In this document: one piece after another, positions 1 through 8,864 of the stretch
Numbering within the stretch: the first letter of the stretch is position 1
How the letters are laid out: the number at the start of each line of letters is the position of its first letter
Source: Paraglaciecola arctica BSs20135
GTDB lineage: Bacteria; Pseudomonadota; Gammaproteobacteria; Enterobacterales; Alteromonadaceae
Assembly (NCBI RefSeq): GCF_000314995.1
Contig: NZ_BAEO01000031.1
Location: 62,001 to 126,000 of the forward strand
Length of the DNA stretch: 64,000 nucleotides
Direction: 5' to 3'
The notes under the pieces: model-generated
What the model saw: the letters and a program-made list of their open reading frames with translations, nothing else
Databases searched by the model: none
What the model was told of the DNA's origin: nothing
Program-made: the position numbers and the translations under genes

Positions 1-213
1 TTGTTTAAGAAGATTGAAGTTAATGGTTCAAACGCAGCCCCTATATACAAATATTTGAAAGAAGAAGCCCCTGGAGTTATGGGCAGCAAAAGTGTCAAAT
101 GGAACTTCACCAAGTTTTTAGTGAATAAACAAGGCAAAGTAACTAAACGTTATGCGTCCACAACTAAGCCTGCAGAGATGACTAAGGATATTGAAAAATT
201 ACTCGCTGAATAA
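1..213 (+). CDS. Glutathione peroxidase, C-terminal part (gene starts before the window)
   Basis: This is the last 70 codons of a glutathione peroxidase, a thiol enzyme that reduces hydroperoxides. The visible end carries the family's VNG, YLK and PG stretch and the KWNFTKFLV block. That block supplies the Trp and Asn of the catalytic tetrad; the catalytic Cys and Gln lie upstream of the window. The TTG at position 1 is an internal Leu codon, not a start. The stop codon is seven bases from the convergent methyltransferase gene. Family assignment is firm; the exact subtype cannot be told from this fragment. Confidence 0.88.
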   Translation: MFKKIEVNGSNAAPIYKYLKEEAPGVMGSKSVKWNFTKFLVNKQGKVTKRYASTTKPAEMTKDIEKLLAE

Positions 214-219
214 TTCAGC

Positions 220-984
220 CTAACCGTCTTTCTGAGCAATAATTAAAAAATACTTACCCAACCAAAGATATGGCTCAGTTGAGCCATATTGAATTTCTAA
301 CTGTTTTAACTGCTCATATTCACTAGTTTGTTTCTCTGGCTGTTTTAAATAATCGTGAAAACAGCGTATACCTGCTTGTTTTATGATCTTAACCGGCAAG
401 CTTTCAAGTTGCGATACAATAACTTTAGGTTTTTGTGGATTATTAGGGCTTAAGCGCACAATATTTTTAGTTGTCATGCCTTGTTCAACATAATCAAAAT
501 TACCATACAACATGTTGCCAAATAGCTGAGCATCATGATTAAAAAAACTAAGGGAGAGATGCCCACCAGGTTTAACTAAATCCACCAGTTTATCTATTAC
601 TTCGAGAGGATCTTGTAACCACTCTAAAACGGCATGACAAACCACCAGATCAAATTGTTTGTTATTGCTTAGGGATAATATGTCAGTATGCTGAATATCC
701 AGATTGATATTTTCGCCTAACTTTTGTTTTGCTATAGACAAAACTTCCGAAGACATATCAGAAAGCGTGACCTTGTGACCCAAACCAAGCATCACTTCAG
801 TCATCACTCCAGTACCTCCGCCAGCATCTAAAACCTCTAAAGGCATACTTTTATGGGAGATATAATTGTGTAGATGATGTACTAACAACTCATGGCGCAA
901 TCGACCTTTAGTAGAGCCATAAATATTTTTCTCAAATTTATCTGCAAACTTATCAAAATTTTGATCTTGCTTATTATTTTCCAT
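220..984 (-). CDS. cmoM: tRNA 5-carboxymethoxyuridine methyltransferase CmoM
   Basis: A class I SAM-dependent methyltransferase of 254 residues. It is expected to methylate cmo5U at tRNA position 34 to mcmo5U. The N-terminus (NFDKFADKFEKNIYGSTKG) closely resembles E. coli CmoM (formerly SmtA). Residues about 48-60 hold the SAM-binding glycine motif LDAGGGTG, and VVCHAVLEW is the post-II motif. It lies 14 bp downstream of the Nif3-like gene on the same strand, so the two may be cotranscribed. A generic SAM methyltransferase is the only serious alternative. Confidence 0.85.
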   Translation of the reverse strand: MENNKQDQNFDKFADKFEKNIYGSTKGRLRHELLVHHLHNYISHKSMPLEVLDAGGGTGVMTEVMLGLGHKVTLSDMSSEVLSIAKQKLGENINLDIQHTDILSLSNNKQFDLVVCHAVLEWLQDPLEVIDKLVDLVKPGGHLSLSFFNHDAQLFGNMLYGNFDYVEQGMTTKNIVRLSPNNPQKPKVIVSQLESLPVKIIKQAGIRCFHDYLKQPEKQTSEYEQLKQLEIQYGSTEPYLWLGKYFLIIAQKDG

Positions 985-998
985 TTATAAAATGTGCC

Positions 999-1760
999 TC
1001 AAGCGGGGTTATCGATGTCAACAAACACCGTCTCAATTTCCAATGCATCTTGAATATACTCCCCTAACGCTTTTACACCATAACGTTCGGTTGCATGGTG
1101 CCCAGCAGCATAAAAATGAATATTCATTTCCCGTGCTGTGTGAATGGTTTGTTCTGAAACTTCACCGGTGATGTATGCATCGATTCCTTTTTCGGCCGCT
1201 AATTCAATATAACCTTGTCCGCCACCTGTACACCAAGCAACGGTTTCAATATTACTTGACGCTGCAGCCTCATGTAACGGACTCTTAGACAATTTAGTAG
1301 TTAACAATTGAGTTAATTCGGTTGCACTAATGCCCCTTTCAAACCTACCTTGCATAACCACAGATTGAGGGTTGTTTTCTTCTAAGGGTGAGATATCTGT
1401 AATACCTAACAACTTAGCTAGTTGGGCATTATTACCAAGAGTAGGGTGAATATCTAATGGCAAATGATAGGCATAAAGATTGATGTCGTGTTGCAACAAT
1501 GTTTGTATTCGTTTCCTTTTCATTCCTGTAATACAAGGTGATTCACCTTTCCAAAAGTATCCGTGATGAACCAAAATAGCATCCGCACTAATTGATACCG
1601 CATGATCGATCAAAGCCTGCGAAGCAGTCACACCTGTGACGATTTTAGTTACCTTTTTTTTACCCTCCACCTGCAAACCATTTGGGCAATAATCTTTAAC
1701 CTTTTCTGGCGTTAATATCGTATTGAGTGTTTGTAATAATTGATAATTTGATACTGACAT
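999..1760 (-). CDS. Nif3-like dinuclear metal center protein (YbgI family)
   Basis: A Nif3/DUF34 family protein of 253 residues, near the 247 of E. coli YbgI. These proteins form hexameric toroids with a two-metal site, and their physiological substrate is unsettled. Visible metal-site motifs are LVHHGYFW (about residues 64-71), YHLPLDIHPTLGNN and the C-terminal GHHATERYG. The pairing with cmoM, 14 bp downstream, suggests one transcript. Family confidence is high; a GTP cyclohydrolase function often written in databases should not be assumed. Confidence 0.88.
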   Translation of the reverse strand: MSVSNYQLLQTLNTILTPEKVKDYCPNGLQVEGKKKVTKIVTGVTASQALIDHAVSISADAILVHHGYFWKGESPCITGMKRKRIQTLLQHDINLYAYHLPLDIHPTLGNNAQLAKLLGITDISPLEENNPQSVVMQGRFERGISATELTQLLTTKLSKSPLHEAAASSNIETVAWCTGGGQGYIELAAEKGIDAYITGEVSEQTIHTAREMNIHFYAAGHHATERYGVKALGEYIQDALEIETVFVDIDNPA

Positions 1761-1880
1761 GAAATTTCCTACTAATTTATACTCATAACGAATCTGACTA
1801 AATTAGACATTATAAATAAAAAAAGGTATAAAACCCGCCCCTATTCTGAAAATAAACATATTAAAGGCAAAGACCTGACT

Positions 1881-2240
1881 ATGAGTAAATTGGATAAAGA
1901 TCAAGTAATAGCGGCTTTTACCGAAGCTTACACTGCAGTAAATGGTAAAGCCCCCGCAATCGAAGCCAAAGGTGGCTGGTATAGTGTTGATGGTGGCAAA
2001 AATATGCGCTTGGCAGATTTAGATACTTTGACTGCTGAACTAGGTTCGTCAAAACCAGCTAAAGAAACCAAAACTGCTGCTGAAAAGCCTAAAAATGTAG
2101 CAGAGAAGAAGCCTGCTGCTGTGAAAAAGGCCGCCAAAGCGCCAGCTAAGAAAAAAGCTAAAAAATCAGACTTTTCAGTCAAAGCATTTTGGGCTGATAA
2201 AATTTTAGAACAGAGCTCTGAAGCTAAATTGCCCCGTTAA
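1881..2240 (+). CDS. Small Lys/Ala-rich basic protein of unknown function
   Basis: The protein has 119 residues. Residues 1-50 form a small compact-looking segment with AYTAVNGKAP, GGWYSVDGGKN and RLADLDTL. Residues about 55-95 are a low-complexity Lys/Ala/Pro tail resembling histone H1 C-termini, with repeated KKPAA and KAPAKKKAK. A short C-terminal segment (VKAFWADKILEQ) follows. The tail suggests nucleic-acid binding, but that is inference. A clear rho-independent terminator follows 22 bp after the stop. I do not recognise a named family. Confidence 0.75.
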   Translation: MSKLDKDQVIAAFTEAYTAVNGKAPAIEAKGGWYSVDGGKNMRLADLDTLTAELGSSKPAKETKTAAEKPKNVAEKKPAAVKKAAKAPAKKKAKKSDFSVKAFWADKILEQSSEAKLPR

Positions 2241-2261
2241 GCTTATATACTTAACATATTG

Positions 2262-2299
2262 AAAAAAGCCTCATAATTTTCTAATCATGAGGCTTTTTT
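2262..2299 (+). terminator. Rho-independent terminator, probably bidirectional
   Basis: The arms AAAAAAGCCTCAT and ATGAGGCTTTTTT flank a short AT-rich loop. The A-tract on one side and T-tract on the other allow it to stop transcription both from the small basic-protein gene and from the converging DUF2189 gene. Confidence 0.9.
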
Positions 2300-2324
2300 A
2301 TTGCGCTAAATCTACGCCGACTGA

Positions 2325-3119
2325 TTATTCGAATTGCCGCTCTCTTTTGGTTTCTATTGTATCTATATAACCATGCCAAGTCGCATAGCCTATCAATGGC
2401 ATTAAAAACACAAAACCCACAAACCAAGTAGCAAAACCTATCAGTACTGCTATCAGTATGATAAATGCCCATAACATCATAGGCGCTTTGTTGGTCCATA
2501 CCGCGTTCATGTTGGTTAACAAAGCGGTGGCGAGATCAACCTTACGCTCCATCAATATTGGCTGGGTAAACGCACTGAGGAAAAATACCAACATCGTAAA
2601 ACCAGCACCTACTACCGTTCCCACCGCTAAAAAAGGAAACAGATTCTCAAAGTTTTCATCTAGATATGGGGGATATAAAGCATGGACCATCGAAGCAACG
2701 CGCAACCAAAAAATCATCAAGACCATAAGCAAGATACCTAAGCCCCATTCATTAACTGCATTACGTTTAATTGCTTTAATACTGTGCCATAAAGAAGGTA
2801 CATGATTCTTTTCTAGTTCCCAACTGACGTCGTACATGCCCGCGGCTAAAAAAGGACCAATCAACATAAAACACACTATTGCCGGCATGATCACCAAGTG
2901 CCAGCCTGTTAATTGCACCAAGTAGGTAATAAACCAAGGAATAGCAGTAAATATCAAACCAAAACATAATGTTAAGACAGGTGCCTTACTCGCATCTTTG
3001 AGTCCAAGTATTAACCATTTGAAAGGATCGCTCATCGACAATTGTTTACAAGGTATCACACGAGCTATACCACTATCGACAATTCCATTGTGGGGTGTTT
3101 CTTTAAAATGTTGTGACAT
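2325..3119 (-). CDS. DUF2189 domain membrane protein
   Basis: An integral membrane protein of 264 residues with several hydrophobic segments and the DUF2189 pattern (DPFKWLILGLKD near residue 32, FLAAGMYDVSWELE, the SLWHSIKAIKRN region). Function is unknown; homologues are usually annotated as inner-membrane proteins. The start at 3119 is preferred because CTGGAG lies about ten bases upstream. A longer reading frame to 3248 gives a non-family N-terminal extension. It converges on the terminator at 2262-2299. Confidence 0.8.
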   Translation of the reverse strand: MSQHFKETPHNGIVDSGIARVIPCKQLSMSDPFKWLILGLKDASKAPVLTLCFGLIFTAIPWFITYLVQLTGWHLVIMPAIVCFMLIGPFLAAGMYDVSWELEKNHVPSLWHSIKAIKRNAVNEWGLGILLMVLMIFWLRVASMVHALYPPYLDENFENLFPFLAVGTVVGAGFTMLVFFLSAFTQPILMERKVDLATALLTNMNAVWTNKAPMMLWAFIILIAVLIGFATWFVGFVFLMPLIGYATWHGYIDTIETKRERQFE

Positions 3120-3288
3120 AATTTTGCTCCAGAAAACATCTAAACGAATGATTGTTTGATAATTAAACGGTGGTTCCAGTTTACTAAAACATTTAAAAAA
3201 GTACATAGACCTATAGTGACTAAAATACTGCCCCGAATTTTTCGGCAAATAGTCATCTTTCTTGCTTCATAGGTAAGTGTAGGTTCAA

Positions 3289-3807
3289 TCAATAATGAGC
3301 GGGGTGCCAATGGATAGTAGTGGCGAATCGTTCAGCTATTTTTTGGTTTAATGCAGAAAATCGGGTAAGTGGGATATCTTCTCCAGAGATACAATGCCAC
3401 ACAAATTTGTGACAATTGTTTTTGATAAGGTCATATTCTGAGTAACTAAAAAGTCGAGAGATGGCTCTTTCAGCGGCATCGCTTTGAATTAGCGGCACAT
3501 TATTACTGTCACATGCGATATAAATATAGTCACCGCTACGTTCTTTCAAAAATCTGTTTGGGGAGATCCCTCGAATTAAACCGTTGCCTTTTAATTCCAA
3601 AATATTGCCATCTACCCATATACCGGTGTGCTCAAACAGACCATAAACGCCACATGTAACAATGGCACCATTAACTGGCAATATTTTGGTATCTAAACTT
3701 CCAGGTAAACTACTAACTGACTCTTTTAGCTGTTTATCATTCGAATATTTAGCCCCAGCCAAGATCGCTATGGCACTGGCACCAAGCCACAATAAAGGAG
3801 CTGGCAT
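3289..3807 (-). CDS. LRAT/NlpC-P60-like fold protein
   Basis: The protein has 172 residues and a hydrophobic N-terminus (residues about 4-16) that may be a membrane anchor or signal. The rest resembles lecithin-retinol-acyltransferase-like thiol enzymes: FEHTGIWVDGN carries the conserved His, and LIKNNCHKFVWHC carries the NCxxF catalytic Cys block. In bacteria these may be acyltransferases or hydrolases; the substrate is unknown. The start at 3807 follows GAGGAAAA; upstream in-frame codons read poorly. It stands alone between a DUF2189 gene and alaA. Confidence 0.72.
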   Translation of the reverse strand: MPAPLLWLGASAIAILAGAKYSNDKQLKESVSSLPGSLDTKILPVNGAIVTCGVYGLFEHTGIWVDGNILELKGNGLIRGISPNRFLKERSGDYIYIACDSNNVPLIQSDAAERAISRLFSYSEYDLIKNNCHKFVWHCISGEDIPLTRFSALNQKIAERFATTIHWHPAHY

Positions 3808-4009
3808 ATACTTTTCCTCAGTAATACATTTGGCTCTAGCTAAAATGAAAAATGACACAAAATCAAATTAGCAATGTAATGGGATGTAACAACATGCATT
3901 AACAACACAATAATTTTGAATTTTTATATAGCATAGCGAATTAAACACTTAACAGCCTGCCCCCTGTTGGTTTAACCTGTCGCCCTGTGTAGGAGATGGT
4001 TCAAAATCA

Positions 4010-5230
4010 ATGAAGAAAATTAGTAAATCAAATAAATTGGAAAACGTCTGTTATGAGATACGAGGGCCCATTCTTACCGAAGCAAAAAAAATGGAGGACG
4101 AAGGCCACCGAATATTAAAACTTAATATTGGTAACCCTGCCCCATTTGGTTTTGAGGCACCCGACGACATATTAAAAGACGTGATCCATAACCTGCCAAA
4201 ATCTCAAGGTTATTCAGACTCAAATGGTATTTATTCAGCCCGTGTGGCTGTGATGCAATATTACCAACAGAAAAATGTTAAAAACGTCAAAGTAGAAGAT
4301 GTGTTTATTGGTAATGGGGTGAGTGAACTCATTGTTATGGCCATGCAAGGACTGCTAAATAACGATGACGAAGTATTGATCCCCGCACCAGATTATCCAC
4401 TATGGACAGCAGCAGTGAGTCTCGCATCTGGTGCTCCAGTACATTATCGCTGTGATGAAACCAATGGTTGGCAACCTGATATTCAAGATATCCGTAGTAA
4501 AATCACCGATAAAACTAAAGCCATAGTATTAATTAATCCTAATAACCCCACAGGCGCAGTATATAGCCCTGAACTGTTACAACAAATTATTGAATTAGCC
4601 CGTGAATTTTCATTAGTTGTAATCAGCGATGAAATCTACGACAAAATTTTATATGACGATGCAAAGCATCACTGTATTGCATCAATGGCCACAGATATTT
4701 TTTGTATCACTATGGGCGGCTTATCAAAAAACTATCGTATAGCCGGATTTCGAGCTGGATGGCTAGTGGTCAGTGGCAACAAACTAATAGCCCAGAGCTA
4801 CATCGAAGGGTTAAACATACTGTCATCCATGCGTATGTGCGCAAATGTGCCTAGCCAACACGCCATACAAACCGCCTTAGGTGGTTATCAAAGTATAAAC
4901 GAACTAATTGCTGACGACGGGCGCCTAAAACTGCAAAGAGATATGGCCTTTGAAATGTTAAATGCAGTAGACGGACTTGAATGTGTTATGCCCAAAGGCG
5001 CCATGTATTGTTTTGTGAAAGTAGATGCTGAAAAATTTAATATTAGCAACGACGAACAAATGATCTTTGATATATTACGAACCGAAAAAATACTACTAGT
5101 GCACGGTTCAGCGTTCAATATTAAAGAGGGATGTTACTTTAGATTAGTATTTCTACCTCATGTTGACGTACTCAAGCCAGCACTTGAAAGTATTGCAAAC
5201 TTCTTCAAAAATTATAGACAGCAAGATTAG
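4010..5230 (+). CDS. alaA: Alanine aminotransferase AlaA
   Basis: A fold-type I PLP aminotransferase of 406 residues, matching AlaA (405 in E. coli). It transfers an amino group between glutamate and pyruvate to make alanine in the cytosol. The family blocks are visible: LNIGNPAPFGF near residue 39, NPNNPTGAVY, the ISDEIYDKI aspartate contacting PLP, GLSKNYRIAGFR with the Schiff-base lysine, and FRLVFLPH near the end. The next gene is yfbR, the same order as in enterobacteria (alaA-yfbR), which supports the call. Confidence 0.92.
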   Translation: MKKISKSNKLENVCYEIRGPILTEAKKMEDEGHRILKLNIGNPAPFGFEAPDDILKDVIHNLPKSQGYSDSNGIYSARVAVMQYYQQKNVKNVKVEDVFIGNGVSELIVMAMQGLLNNDDEVLIPAPDYPLWTAAVSLASGAPVHYRCDETNGWQPDIQDIRSKITDKTKAIVLINPNNPTGAVYSPELLQQIIELAREFSLVVISDEIYDKILYDDAKHHCIASMATDIFCITMGGLSKNYRIAGFRAGWLVVSGNKLIAQSYIEGLNILSSMRMCANVPSQHAIQTALGGYQSINELIADDGRLKLQRDMAFEMLNAVDGLECVMPKGAMYCFVKVDAEKFNISNDEQMIFDILRTEKILLVHGSAFNIKEGCYFRLVFLPHVDVLKPALESIANFFKNYRQQD

Positions 5231-5355
5231 TAGCATGTCCCCTATCAACTCGTCATTATTGTTAACTAGCATGACTTATTGGACATTATAACGAGTGATT
5301 TTTTTGGGTTTACAAAATAAACAAATAATTACGTAATCAATACACTGAGGATTTA

Positions 5356-5955
5356 ATGGAAAAGCAAAGTACCTTTATGGCCTGGATAACCAGAATGCCA
5401 TTACTTGAACGTTGGGCTTTAATGCACTGCTTTCAATCAGAAAATGTGTCAGAACATTGTCATCAAGTAGCGGTAATAGCTCACATGTTGGTGGTCATTA
5501 AAAACAAACGTTTTGGTGGATCACTGAACCCAGAAAGAGCGGCCACGCTAGCCCTGTACCATGAAGTATCAGAAACAAAATTACAGGACATGAACACTAA
5601 TACTAAATACCATAGTCCTGAATTTACTAAGGCCTTTAAGAAGCTTGAAGATTTGGCTGAAAAAGAATGTTTGGCTTCATTGCCTGAAGATTTGCGAGAT
5701 GAGCTACGCCCTCTTATTGTGCAGTCTGAAGTGCCTCCCGAATATAAAGAAATTGTAAAAGCAGCAGACATTTTACAAGCCTATATAAAAACACTTAATG
5801 AACTGCGCTTTAATAATGACGAATTTCAACATGTAGAAAAAAATCTTAGTGCAAAACTTCAAGAATTAAAACATTCAATGCCTGAAGTTAAGTGTTTTTT
5901 AGAAATATTTGTAGAAAGCTGCACTCTAACTCTTGATAAAATAATCAATATTTAA
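5356..5955 (+). CDS. yfbR: 5'-deoxynucleotidase YfbR (chromosomal copy)
   Basis: An HD-superfamily enzyme of 199 residues that dephosphorylates deoxynucleoside 5'-monophosphates. It sits 125 bp after alaA, the conserved order. The family blocks ENVSEHCHQVAVIAH (His near 33), the YHEVSE region near 68 and VKAADIL are present. In E. coli YfbR the second motif reads His-Asp; here the Asp is replaced by Glu (ALYHEVSETKLQD), while the later Glu and Asp are kept. The same change occurs in the island paralogue at 17621-18220. Activity on dNMPs is inferred from the family. Confidence 0.88.
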   Translation: MEKQSTFMAWITRMPLLERWALMHCFQSENVSEHCHQVAVIAHMLVVIKNKRFGGSLNPERAATLALYHEVSETKLQDMNTNTKYHSPEFTKAFKKLEDLAEKECLASLPEDLRDELRPLIVQSEVPPEYKEIVKAADILQAYIKTLNELRFNNDEFQHVEKNLSAKLQELKHSMPEVKCFLEIFVESCTLTLDKIINI

Positions 5956-6102
5956 ATAATTTTAAAATCATAGCAGTTCACTTTTGTATATCCTATTTGA
6001 GGGAATTAATATGCTTAAGTGAACATTGTGAGTCGAATAAAATGTGGAATAGTTAACGCTATAAAATGAGGCAAGGTGACGATTATGGCCCTGACCTTCA
6101 GC

Positions 6103-6237
6103 TCAAAATATTGATACATTGAGCATGCACTTTTCATCAATAACTAAAAGGTCCGCTTTTGTTCCTATTTGCAGATGGCCAATCTTATTCACCCCCCCAA
6201 CACTTACTAGGTGTAAGTGTTGCGTATCATTTAATAC
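6103..6237 (-). pseudogene. Remnant of an amidohydrolase (C-terminal end)
   Basis: An open minus-strand stretch ends with KIGHLQIGTKADLLVIDE and a stop shortly after. This is the typical C-terminal composite-domain signature of amidohydrolases such as NagA, IadA or N-acyl-D-amino-acid deacylases. No catalytic barrel and no start remain. Upstream, about 6238-6356, another short minus frame (ending GGNKADKIVSIK) is also coding-like but unassigned, so this gap looks like decayed genes. The position next to murQ would fit an amino-sugar deacetylase, but the family is a judgement by eye. Confidence 0.5.
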
Positions 6238-6356
6238 TAACAATTTTATCTGCTTTGTTACCTCCACTTGTCATATCAAAACAAAAACCTTTCAAAGTAC
6301 CACCAAGTCTTGCCAGTTGGTACAGTTAGGCATGAGGGTATTCAGTACTGATTGTT

Positions 6357-7283
6357 TTATGCAGATTGATCTAAGGCTTGCCTTAAATAACCTGAGGAAA
6401 GTTTAAGTTTTGAATTAGCTTTTGCTGCGTCTATATCCAATAACAACATAAGAATCGCTTCTTTAACACTATTGTTAGCCAGCTTAAGAGTAGATTCTGC
6501 CTGTTGTTGAGTACAAGCCGTTGCCTGCATGACAATGCGCTGAGCACGAGCCCGGAGCTTAGCATTACTGGTGCTCACATCGACCATCAGGTTTTCATAC
6601 ACCTTACCCATTTTCACGAAAGCAGCAGTACTAAGTGTGTTTAGAACCAATTTTTGGGCGGTTCCGGCTTTCATCCTTGTAGAGCCGGTTAAACATTCAG
6701 GGCCAACCTCAACACAAATCCCTATTTTAGCTATTTTTGTTAAAGGGCTATTTCTATTACATACTACAGAGACAGTATTGCAACCAAGTTCGTTAGCATA
6801 GTTAAGGCCACCAATTACATAAGGAGTGCGACCACTTGCAGCAATCCCAACGACTATGTCATTCGAAGATAATGAGGCATTAATCAAGTCTTGCTTACCT
6901 AATTCTTGATTATCTTCAGCTCCCTCAACAGCATTTAAAACAGCATGTTCGCCGCCTGCTATCAACCCTATAACATGGGTTTTGTCGACACTAAAAGTGG
7001 GAGGACATTCAACCGCATCTAATACCCCCAAACGCCCGCTGGTCCCAGCCCCGATATAAATCAGTCTGCCACCTTTTTGGAATGCTGCAACAATCAAATC
7101 CACCGCTGCGGATATTTCTTCCGAAGCTAGGTCTACAGCTGCCGCAACCTTTCGATCTTCCTTGTTAATAACGCTGACTAATTCAGCTGTTGTCATTTGG
7201 TCAAGGCTAATAGTAGCTGGATTACGTCCCTCAGACATTAACCCTTCAAGCTGCTGTATTAAATCTGTTGCCGATGTATTCAT
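6357..7283 (-). CDS. murQ: N-acetylmuramic acid 6-phosphate etherase MurQ
   Basis: A SIS-domain lyase of 308 residues that cleaves the lactyl ether of MurNAc-6-phosphate, giving GlcNAc-6-phosphate and D-lactate. Visible blocks are the sugar-phosphate loop IGAGTSGRLGVLDAVECPPTF, the catalytic-region Glu of GVEGAEDN-type sequence (here AVEGAEDNQ), and GPECLTGSTRMKAGTAQK. It is last in the minus-strand anmK-nagZ-symporter-murQ cluster, 12 bp after the transporter gene. The product D-lactate is matched by the dld gene at 15058-16758. Confidence 0.95.
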   Translation of the reverse strand: MNTSATDLIQQLEGLMSEGRNPATISLDQMTTAELVSVINKEDRKVAAAVDLASEEISAAVDLIVAAFQKGGRLIYIGAGTSGRLGVLDAVECPPTFSVDKTHVIGLIAGGEHAVLNAVEGAEDNQELGKQDLINASLSSNDIVVGIAASGRTPYVIGGLNYANELGCNTVSVVCNRNSPLTKIAKIGICVEVGPECLTGSTRMKAGTAQKLVLNTLSTAAFVKMGKVYENLMVDVSTSNAKLRARAQRIVMQATACTQQQAESTLKLANNSVKEAILMLLLDIDAAKANSKLKLSSGYLRQALDQSA

Positions 7284-7295
7284 GGCATTCTCCTT

Positions 7296-8864
7296 TTATA
7301 TAGTGTCCACGTGAGCATTATTATTCTTTCCAGAAAGACAAATTAGGGTTGATGCTGCGGTACCTAGCACCAACTGCCAAGTAAAGGCCAAATCAAACTG
7401 CCAAGAAACGGGTAAATATAAAGACTGTATATAAGGTTGCATTAACGTTGGAATTGCAAAACCAACCAGTAACGCGGCAATAATTGAGCCTGGACTCCCT
7501 CGTTTTGAAAATAACGCGGTGAAATAAATACCTAAAAGACCACTATATGAAAAGGCCATTACACTCAATGCAAACGCTAAAAGAGGTGTGTCCGTATATT
7601 GTTGCCAGTAATAACAAAGCAAGGCAACACTACCCAGCGCTATAGCCACAATTCCCATACACCAACGACCCACACGAACAAGTTTCTCTTCGCTGACAGC
7701 CACACCTTTTTTAAACCAGCCACGATAGATATCTTGTACTGCTACCGACGACATAGAATTTAGTCCAGAATTAAGGGTCGACAGAGCCGCAGCTACAATG
7801 CCAATAGTCACCACCGCTTTGATTCCATTAGGCAAGCTGGTTAATACGTAATACATAAAGATAGTCACTGTTTGCCCTTCAAACTCAGGCACGGGGGCAC
7901 CGTTAGTGGCTTGCGCCATAATGTCAGGTCTTTGATAAAAAATGAAAAGTAGCAAGCCAATACAAATAAACACTAAAACAACGGGAATACCCATCATAAT
8001 TGATGTAACTAGTGCTTTAGTGGCACTTTTGGCATCTTTGCAGGTTAACATGCGCTGCGTGACATCTTGATCTAGGCCAAAAGCCGCGATATTTAACAAT
8101 ACAAAACCGGTTAATATTGACCAAATATTGAATACACCCGCACTACTAAAATCCAAAGAGAAGTCAACAAAGGTCAGTTTAGACGCTTGACCGCCTCCTG
8201 GCGCTTGCAGTACATCTATTATTTCACTGGTACTTAGAGGAATGGATTGCAATAGATACCATAGTACAAGTATTGCGGCTCCAACATAGACTAAACATTG
8301 CACCACATCCGAATATATAACAGTACGGATCCCCCCATATACAGTGTAAGTAAAACCTACAACCGCAATTATAGAAATAGCAATAGTGACTGAGCTAGGC
8401 GTCACATCGCCGAATAAAATCATCGCCACAGCAATAGCCGCCATGAATAATCGTGCACCGCTCGCAAATAAACGTCCAAATAGATACACCATACCGGCTT
8501 GGTATTTTGCATTTTCGCCAAAACGGCTACCAAGCAATTCGTATACAGTGAAAGCTTTTAGTGCATAGAATCTAGGCAACAGAAATTTAGCCACAAATAC
8601 TGCCGCGATCAGCCCTGCAATATTAGTTGTAATATATGTTAAATCACCACGATAACCTTGATCAGGCCCTCCAAGAAAGGTCGCTGCCGACTGAGATGTC
8701 GCCAACACTGAAATACTCACTGTCCAAATAGGCATGCTATTGCCACCTAGAAAATAGTCATTGGTATTTTTAGCCCGTCTATTAAAGAAATAACCAGTGA
8801 TCAGAAGTACCAAAAAGTACAGCGCAAAAACTAACACATCTATGGCTGAGTATTGATCAATCAT
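7296..8864 (-). CDS. Sodium:solute symporter (SSS family), likely amino-sugar uptake
   Basis: The protein has 522 residues and many hydrophobic segments, in the SSS/SGLT family: the N-terminal YFLVLLITGYFFNRR helix, DYFLGGNSMPIWTVS after it, and GIRTVIYSDVVQ further on are characteristic. The start overlaps the nagZ stop by four bases (ATGA), so it is translationally coupled. From context it most likely imports MurNAc, anhMurNAc or a muropeptide-derived sugar across the inner membrane with sodium. The substrate is inferred only from its neighbours. Confidence 0.88.
   Translation of the reverse strand: MIDQYSAIDVLVFALYFLVLLITGYFFNRRAKNTNDYFLGGNSMPIWTVSISVLATSQSAATFLGGPDQGYRGDLTYITTNIAGLIAAVFVAKFLLPRFYALKAFTVYELLGSRFGENAKYQAGMVYLFGRLFASGARLFMAAIAVAMILFGDVTPSSVTIAISIIAVVGFTYTVYGGIRTVIYSDVVQCLVYVGAAILVLWYLLQSIPLSTSEIIDVLQAPGGGQASKLTFVDFSLDFSSAGVFNIWSILTGFVLLNIAAFGLDQDVTQRMLTCKDAKSATKALVTSIMMGIPVVLVFICIGLLLFIFYQRPDIMAQATNGAPVPEFEGQTVTIFMYYVLTSLPNGIKAVVTIGIVAAALSTLNSGLNSMSSVAVQDIYRGWFKKGVAVSEEKLVRVGRWCMGIVAIALGSVALLCYYWQQYTDTPLLAFALSVMAFSYSGLLGIYFTALFSKRGSPGSIIAALLVGFAIPTLMQPYIQSLYLPVSWQFDLAFTWQLVLGTAASTLICLSGKNNNAHVDTI

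Noticed and set aside
1928-2182. Antisense open frame opposite the Lys/Ala-rich gene
   Set aside because: Its Ala/Phe-rich translation is a by-product of the low-complexity sense strand.
6119-6406. Plus-strand 95-codon frame before murQ
   Set aside because: It is Cys/Thr-rich and family-less, while the minus strand of the same stretch shows an amidohydrolase remnant.
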